Positions 6,393 to 10,698 of a DNA stretch of 10,698 bases are shown piece by piece. The notes beneath the pieces are model-generated. The model was not told the DNA's origin and made no database searches. It was given only the letters and a program-made list of their open reading frames with translations. The first letter of the stretch is position 1; every line of letters begins with the position of its first letter. Both the position numbers and the translations under genes were made by a program. The DNA comes from AV69 sp036498205 (lineage in GTDB: Bacteria; Verrucomicrobiota; Verrucomicrobiia; Chthoniobacterales; UBA10450), in NCBI GenBank assembly GCA_036498205.1, contig DASXIC010000060.1, positions 1-10,698 on the forward strand, in the 5' to 3' direction.

Positions 6393-9315
6393 TGGCGTGT
6401 TCCGAAATCACAGCAAAATCACCAATCTTTTGAAACCTAGGCAGACGCCGTACCTGTTGCTGGGTGCGCTCGGCATCCTGATCGTCGGTTTTGCAGGATG
6501 GCGATGCTGGTATGACCCGCAAATCAGCTTCCTCCCGGCCGATGGTCGAGCGGAATGGATCGCGTTTCCCACGCCGTTTGATCCGAGTGCGCACAATCTT
6601 GCCAGCGTCGACACGATTTTTCGGCGCGACTTTGCTCTGCGGGAACCGGGTGCCGGGAACCTCTACGTGCGCGGCGCGAAACGACTCGAGGTTAGAATAA
6701 ACGATAAGCCGGTGAGTTCGCACCTCGGCCGGAACTGGAAAGCGATCTCGAGCGAGGATGCCGGTTCCTTCTTACGATCGGGACAAAACACCATCGAAGT
6801 ACGCGTTTTCAACGATGATGCGCCACCCGCCTTGTGGCTCGTTCTCCAGACTGGTGACGGGAAAATTCGCTCTGACGACAATTGGGAAGCCTCCTGCGCA
6901 GGATCATCCTGGCGCAAGGCAGTTCCGGCATCGCGCCCACGTTTGCCGGGAGCGGGAAACCCTGTGGGTGGAAGCGAAGGAACCTGGAGAGCCTTCACCA
7001 AAGTTTGGCCGATATGGATTTGTTTCTGCGGGATCGCGCTTGTGACTCTGGGCGGGGGTTTTTGGTTGGTCGATCGCGAACGCGCGAAATCCTTCGTTCT
7101 TTCGACCCGCGGTGGCATCGCGTTGATCGTCATTACGGCCATGCTTTGGCTCGCGCTTTTTTTCAACAACGCGCGGCTGATCCCCTATTCTGTCGGCTTT
7201 GATGCGCAGGCTCACGCCGATTACATCAAATACGTCCAAGAACGCCACTCCCTGCCTCTTCCTAACGAGGGGTACGAAATGTTTCAGTCGCCGTTCTACT
7301 ATACTTGCGCGGCGCTAGTGCTCAGCTCCTGCCGACTATCCGTAAATGATCACTCGGGGATTCTTCTTCTTCGATTTCTTACAACCCTGCTTGGGATTGC
7401 CAATTTCACCCTGGTCTTTCTGTGCTTGCGTTTGATGTTTCCCGGTCAACCGGGCAAACAGCTTATCGGCTTTCTCCTCGCTGCCTTCCTGCCGATGCAG
7501 ATCTACCTCTCCCACTTCCTCACCAATGAAACCCTGGCTGCCACGTTGATGACGACGGCCCTGTTCCTCATCCTGCGCTTGCTTCGCAGGGATCACATGT
7601 CTGTTTTACAATTTGCTCTTGTCGGATTTGTCGCCGGTTTGGCGATTCTGACCAAGACGACCGCTATTCTCTTGCTTCCACCCCTTCTGCTTCTAGGTGC
7701 GCTAAAACGGGACGCAGCAAGTCAATCCTTCGCGATGCCCCTGCGCAATATCGCTGCAATGCTCGCCGTATGCTTTGCTGTATCTGGCTGGTATTACGTT
7801 TGGATCTGGCATCGCTTCGGTCGACCGGTAGTAGGCAACTGGGAATATGATGTCGGCTTTCAGTGGTGGCAGGATCCCGGTTATCACAGCGTGCTCGACT
7901 ATTTGCGATTTGGGTGCGCGCTCGACCGGCCATTCTTCAGCAGTCTGTCTGGTTTTGCCGATGGCATCTATTCCACCCTTTGGGGAGACGCACTGCTTAG
8001 TGGAACATCCAGTGTCGATCTTCGGGTTCCCTGGAATTACAATCTAATGACTGCTGGATATTTGCTGGCGCTGATACCGAGTGCGATCATTTTAATCGGT
8101 TTAGGCGCGGCACTGCGTGATACTCGCTCGGCTAGGTCAGTGAGTTGGTTGGTGCTCCTGAGCTTTTGCGGCGCCGTCGGAGTGGGCTTCCTTTTTATTA
8201 CGCTCCGAGTTCCCTCTTACGCTCAAGTAAAAGCATTTTACGGGATGGCACTTCTAGTACCGCTATGTTGTTTTGCGGCGATGGGATGGGATGCACTGGC
8301 CAGGCGACCTGGAACGCTTCGGCTTGTTCTCGGCGCGAGCCTTCTGATTTTTGCCTTCAATAGCTATGCCTGGGCGTGGATCCGACCATCGGCCGCCCAA
8401 CACGTCTATGCCGGCATCAGGCTCTTCCTCGAAAAAAACTCCGACGCTGCAATGGCTGAGGCGCAACGGGCGATCGATTCACCCACCGAGACGGCAAACA
8501 CACGCCGAGTGCTCGCCCTGCTTCTGAGCGAATTGAAGCACCCAGTCGAAGCTTTGGAACAGGCAAAATCGGCAGTTGAACTGGAACCATTAGATGGCGC
8601 GACTCAGTTGCAGCTCGCAATGGTCCTAGCGGGTCGGGGCGACTTAGAGGAGGCAGTTCAGCTCGCCCGCGCCGCCGTCCAACTAGGTCCAGAGAATTGG
8701 ATGGCGTGGCAGGAGTTGGCTACATGGTCTCTTCAGGCTCGCTTCGTGGATGAAGCTTTTTCTGCCGCCAAGGACGGATTGGCAGTGGCTCCATTCAACC
8801 CGGAATTGCATTACACTCTGGCTTTGGCCGCGGCAACGAAACGGGATTTCGCGACGGCAGCCAATCATTTTGGTTATGCCGTAATGATTCGTAAAGAGTG
8901 GACGCAAGCGGCCACCGGGCTGCGTCAATCCATTTTCGCCATGGTCGAGGCGCCAGACGCTTCGCGGCAACTTGACGAAATTGTAAGGGCGGTTCCGGAT
9001 TCGCCGCCCGAACTCGATGGCCTGGCCTGGATTCTTGCTACTCATCCCGATGCCGCTCTCCGCAATGGGAAAGAAGCCATACGTCTTGCCCGCCGCGGAT
9101 GCGAAATTACGAATTTCCAAGATCCGACACTCTTAGCGACGCTGGCTGCCGCCTACGCTGAAGTGGGTCTCTTTTCTCAAGCCACTTCAACGGTAGAACG
9201 AGCCCTAAATCTTTCTCGAATCTCCGCCAACGCAGAAGTAGCTGGCTTAAGTGAGCAACTGTTGGAGTCTTTTCGGCAAAATCATCCCTATCGCAATGCA
9301 CCAATCCCTCCATAG
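6382..9315 (+). CDS. GT-C-like membrane protein with N-terminal jelly-roll-like domain and C-terminal TPRs
   Basis: Probably transfers sugars from a polyprenyl-phosphate donor outside the inner membrane (GT39/PMT type). Numbering is from GTG 6382 (977 residues). A first helix spans 23-40. Residues about 54-205 resemble the galactose-binding-like jelly roll of glycosidases (FRRDF, then RLEVRINDKPV, then a LRSGQNTIEVRVFND segment). Two helices follow (210-230, 244-262). Next is an outer loop with D274-A-Q-A-H278 and a G-Y-E-M-F-Q-S-P-F-Y-Y block (297-307), where GT-C enzymes place their catalytic acid. Many hydrophobic helices continue to about 670. Residues 685-960 are TPR helices ending in a LAWILATHPDAALRNGKEA block and LAAAYAEVG, a pattern I recall from Verrucomicrobiota and Planctomycetes TPR proteins. 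The frame is open back to GTG 6286, and GTG 6397 is also possible. None has a Shine-Dalgarno; I chose 6382 because it leaves a short tail before the first helix. The acceptor is unknown. Confidence 0.82.
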   Translation: MKPIGVFRNHSKITNLLKPRQTPYLLLGALGILIVGFAGWRCWYDPQISFLPADGRAEWIAFPTPFDPSAHNLASVDTIFRRDFALREPGAGNLYVRGAKRLEVRINDKPVSSHLGRNWKAISSEDAGSFLRSGQNTIEVRVFNDDAPPALWLVLQTGDGKIRSDDNWEASCAGSSWRKAVPASRPRLPGAGNPVGGSEGTWRAFTKVWPIWICFCGIALVTLGGGFWLVDRERAKSFVLSTRGGIALIVITAMLWLALFFNNARLIPYSVGFDAQAHADYIKYVQERHSLPLPNEGYEMFQSPFYYTCAALVLSSCRLSVNDHSGILLLRFLTTLLGIANFTLVFLCLRLMFPGQPGKQLIGFLLAAFLPMQIYLSHFLTNETLAATLMTTALFLILRLLRRDHMSVLQFALVGFVAGLAILTKTTAILLLPPLLLLGALKRDAASQSFAMPLRNIAAMLAVCFAVSGWYYVWIWHRFGRPVVGNWEYDVGFQWWQDPGYHSVLDYLRFGCALDRPFFSSLSGFADGIYSTLWGDALLSGTSSVDLRVPWNYNLMTAGYLLALIPSAIILIGLGAALRDTRSARSVSWLVLLSFCGAVGVGFLFITLRVPSYAQVKAFYGMALLVPLCCFAAMGWDALARRPGTLRLVLGASLLIFAFNSYAWAWIRPSAAQHVYAGIRLFLEKNSDAAMAEAQRAIDSPTETANTRRVLALLLSELKHPVEALEQAKSAVELEPLDGATQLQLAMVLAGRGDLEEAVQLARAAVQLGPENWMAWQELATWSLQARFVDEAFSAAKDGLAVAPFNPELHYTLALAAATKRDFATAANHFGYAVMIRKEWTQAATGLRQSIFAMVEAPDASRQLDEIVRAVPDSPPELDGLAWILATHPDAALRNGKEAIRLARRGCEITNFQDPTLLATLAAAYAEVGLFSQATSTVERALNLSRISANAEVAGLSEQLLESFRQNHPYRNAPIPP

Positions 9316-9378
9316 TGCACAGAATTGTAATGGGAAGCGTTTGCCACCTAAGGCGATTGCAAATCCCACCATTAATCG

Positions 9379-9873
9379 ATGAAAAAACTTCCTCTTACAA
9401 TCGCCGCATTTTTGGCCGCGCCTATTCTCCTCTCATTACCCTCCGGTTACGCCAAACCATCCCCGACGCCGGGCGCCACTACTTTCGCTACAGCTCCGTC
9501 CCCGGCCGCGACGGCGAGACCTCGGCTGATCAGTTTTCACGGAATGGTCACGTCAGCAGATGAAAAAGCGAAGACGTTTATGGTCGCGAGCAAGGAAAAA
9601 TCGCGGTCGGTCCGAGTTACAGATAAGACCATGATTACGAAACTCGGCCTGCCTGCGACAATGAAGGACATAGTCGCCAACCAGGAAGTCCGGGGAACAT
9701 GTTACAAGATTTCGGACGGACTGTTCGACGCAAAGACGCTGAAGCTAGGGCCATTGACCGAAGCCGAAAAAGCCGCGGAGGACCCGCATAAGGAAAAACG
9801 GGTGGAGAAGAAAATCGGCGCCTCACCGGCAGCATCTCCCACTGCTTCCTCTTCAATCGTTCCCAAGGCGTAG
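9379..9873 (+). CDS. Small secreted protein, DUF5666-like
   Basis: A 164-residue protein of unknown function. Residues 1-25 form a signal peptide with probable cleavage after A-Y-A (A25). A Pro/Thr/Ala-rich linker covers about 27-49. A compact beta-rich domain at about 51-125 has the pattern FHGMVTSADEKAKTFMV, then RSVRVTDKTMIT, then a G-TCYK segment and DAKTLKLGP. This resembles the short OB-like DUF5666 repeats of secreted bacterial proteins, but the match is by pattern only. The tail (126-164) is charged and then Ala/Ser/Pro-rich, likely disordered. The ATG is 63 bases after the GT-C/TPR stop on the same strand, so co-transcription is possible. There is no Shine-Dalgarno. It converges with the UdgX gene across a 40-base gap with no clear terminator. 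A single Cys (in G-T-C-Y-K) argues against an intramolecular disulfide. Confidence 0.75.
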   Translation: MKKLPLTIAAFLAAPILLSLPSGYAKPSPTPGATTFATAPSPAATARPRLISFHGMVTSADEKAKTFMVASKEKSRSVRVTDKTMITKLGLPATMKDIVANQEVRGTCYKISDGLFDAKTLKLGPLTEAEKAAEDPHKEKRVEKKIGASPAASPTASSSIVPKA

Positions 9874-9913
9874 CAGCGCGACAAGTCCGCCCAGGGCCAC
9901 GATGCCCCGCAGC

Positions 9914-10573
9914 CTAAGTCGCCGCCTTTAGTGCCACCCGAAGATCTGCCACAAAAAGCCTGTACTCGCGCTCGCGCGATTCTTCGTCCGGCTGACGCAA
10001 GAGGGACGATGGATGCACAGTCGCGACTATTTTCTTCGCATAAGGCGACTCGAGCAATTTGCCGCGTTCTTTCGTCACACGAAAAGCAGGGCCGAAGATT
10101 GCCTGACCCGCGGTTGCACCGAGACAAACCACGACGTGCGGTTCTACCAGCCCCAGCTCGGCCTCCAGCCAGGGCCGGCACGCTGCGATGTCGCGTGAAC
10201 TTGGCTTTTGATGGATGCGCCGCTTGCCACGCGGCTCCCATTTAAAATGTTTCACCGCATTCGTGACATAAACTTTATCCCTAGCAATTCCCGCATCGAC
10301 CAAAGCGCGGTCCAATATTTTTCCTGCGGGCCCGACAAAAGGCTTTCCGGCGACATCTTCGTAATCGCCCGGTTGTTCTCCGATCATCATCATGGTTGCA
10401 CGTTGCGGTCCTTCCCCGAAAACAGTTTGCGTTGCATTCTTATAAAGGGGGCAGGCGGTGCATCTCTTCGCCGCCGCCGCGACTTTTATCAGGCTGGTTG
10501 TATCCGGCACCTGTGCTCGCATCCACACGTCGCCGTCGGATTTTGCAATGATTTTGCCTGTTTCTTTCAGCAC
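9914..10573 (-). CDS. udgX: UdgX-family uracil-DNA glycosylase (4Fe-4S)
   Basis: A 219-residue member of the family 4-like uracil-DNA glycosylases, of the UdgX type, which excises uracil and becomes covalently bound to the DNA site through a His. The four cluster cysteines are C38, C41, C132 and C150. Motif A is GEQPGDYED (65-73), followed by GKPFVGPAG. The UdgX hallmark R-loop is K117-R-R-I-H121, with H121 matching the covalent His of Mycobacterium UdgX (His109). Motif B is H187-P-S-S-L-L-R. All hallmark residues are present, so an active protein is expected. In mycobacteria UdgX binds uracil-DNA very tightly; its cellular role here is inferred as DNA repair or uracil surveillance. The start is taken as GTG 10573, with in-frame TGA only four codons upstream; ATG at residue 18 (10522) is an alternative. 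No Shine-Dalgarno. Divergent from the GNAT gene, 52 bases away. Confidence 0.93.
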   Translation of the reverse strand: MLKETGKIIAKSDGDVWMRAQVPDTTSLIKVAAAAKRCTACPLYKNATQTVFGEGPQRATMMMIGEQPGDYEDVAGKPFVGPAGKILDRALVDAGIARDKVYVTNAVKHFKWEPRGKRRIHQKPSSRDIAACRPWLEAELGLVEPHVVVCLGATAGQAIFGPAFRVTKERGKLLESPYAKKIVATVHPSSLLRQPDEESREREYRLFVADLRVALKAAT

Positions 10574-10625
10574 AATGTATGATCAAGCTTCGGGCTTGGT
10601 TAAACGCCGCTGCAATTCTAAATCG

Positions 10626-10698
10626 ATGAGTATGGAAACTTCGCGCTTAACTCTGCGTCCGTTTGTCCCAAATGATCTCGATCGCATGGCCGAATTGT
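10626..10698 (+). CDS. GNAT-family N-acetyltransferase (RimJ/RimL-like), 5' end only
   Basis: Only the first 24 codons lie in the window. They read METSRLTLRPFVPNDLDRMAEL after an in-frame upstream ATG-AGT. This is the typical first strand and helix of RimJ/RimL-type GNAT enzymes, which acetylate amino groups of proteins or small molecules with acetyl-CoA. The start is ATG 10626 or ATG 10632, both in frame, and neither has a Shine-Dalgarno. The catalytic and acetyl-CoA-binding parts lie beyond the window, so the substrate cannot be guessed. Confidence 0.7.
   Translation, partial: MSMETSRLTLRPFVPNDLDRMAEL

Noticed and set aside
6283..6723. A 146-codon minus-strand frame opposite the start of the GT-C/TPR gene
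   Set aside because: Most of it is antisense to the jelly-roll coding region, and no family was recognised. Only its last third competes with the small ORF noted above.
9326..9372. Imperfect inverted repeat (TTTGC and GCAAA) before the DUF5666-like gene
   Set aside because: The stem is short and bulged with no T tract, so it is not distinguishable from chance.
9702..10241. Open frames of 100-180 codons overlapping the UdgX gene and the end of the DUF5666-like gene
   Set aside because: They are shadow frames of two recognisable genes, with low-complexity Arg/Ala-rich products.

Overview
The window looks like chromosomal DNA of a moderately GC-rich, Gram-negative-type bacterium, probably a soil lineage of Verrucomicrobiota (Spartobacteria/Chthoniobacterales) or, less likely, Acidobacteriota. 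The clues are an ADOP-type MacB-like permease, a GT-C/TPR membrane protein with a C-terminal repeat block I associate with Verrucomicrobiota, and an integrase remnant of a type I remember from the same phylum. Several genes also lack Shine-Dalgarno sequences. This taxonomic guess comes from memory of families, not from a search.

Layout. 44-1201 (+) encodes an MbfA-like protein, a ferritin-like domain fused to a VIT1/CCC1 iron transporter. It converges, one base apart, on 1203-3794 (-), a full-length MacB/ADOP-type ABC permease. Upstream of the permease on the same strand are a TrxC-type thioredoxin with an N-terminal zinc ribbon (3862-4350) and tRNA-Ala with anticodon CGC (4394-4466). These three may form one minus-strand unit. 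4586 to about 4909 (+) is a frameshifted, truncated remnant of a phage-type tyrosine integrase.

4990-6045 (-) is a secreted alpha/beta-hydrolase-fold protein. Its frame is intact, but the positions of both the nucleophile Ser and the catalytic His are substituted. 6046-6381 is a poorly understood gap with a possible small minus-strand ORF and a terminator-like hairpin. 6382-9315 (+) is a large membrane protein with a jelly-roll-like domain, a GT-C-like membrane core and TPRs. It is followed by a small secreted DUF5666-like protein (9379-9873, +). 9914-10573 (-) is a UdgX-family uracil-DNA glycosylase with the His-bearing R-loop. The window ends in the first codons of a divergent GNAT acetyltransferase (10626 onward, +).

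The genes do not form one pathway. Recurring themes are iron and redox stress (MbfA-like protein, thioredoxin), DNA uracil handling (UdgX) and the cell envelope (permease, GT-C/TPR protein, two secreted proteins). I found no CRISPR array, intact mobile element or obvious multi-gene defence or biosynthetic system. The most unusual objects are the apparent pseudo-hydrolase and the jelly-roll/GT-C/TPR fusion.
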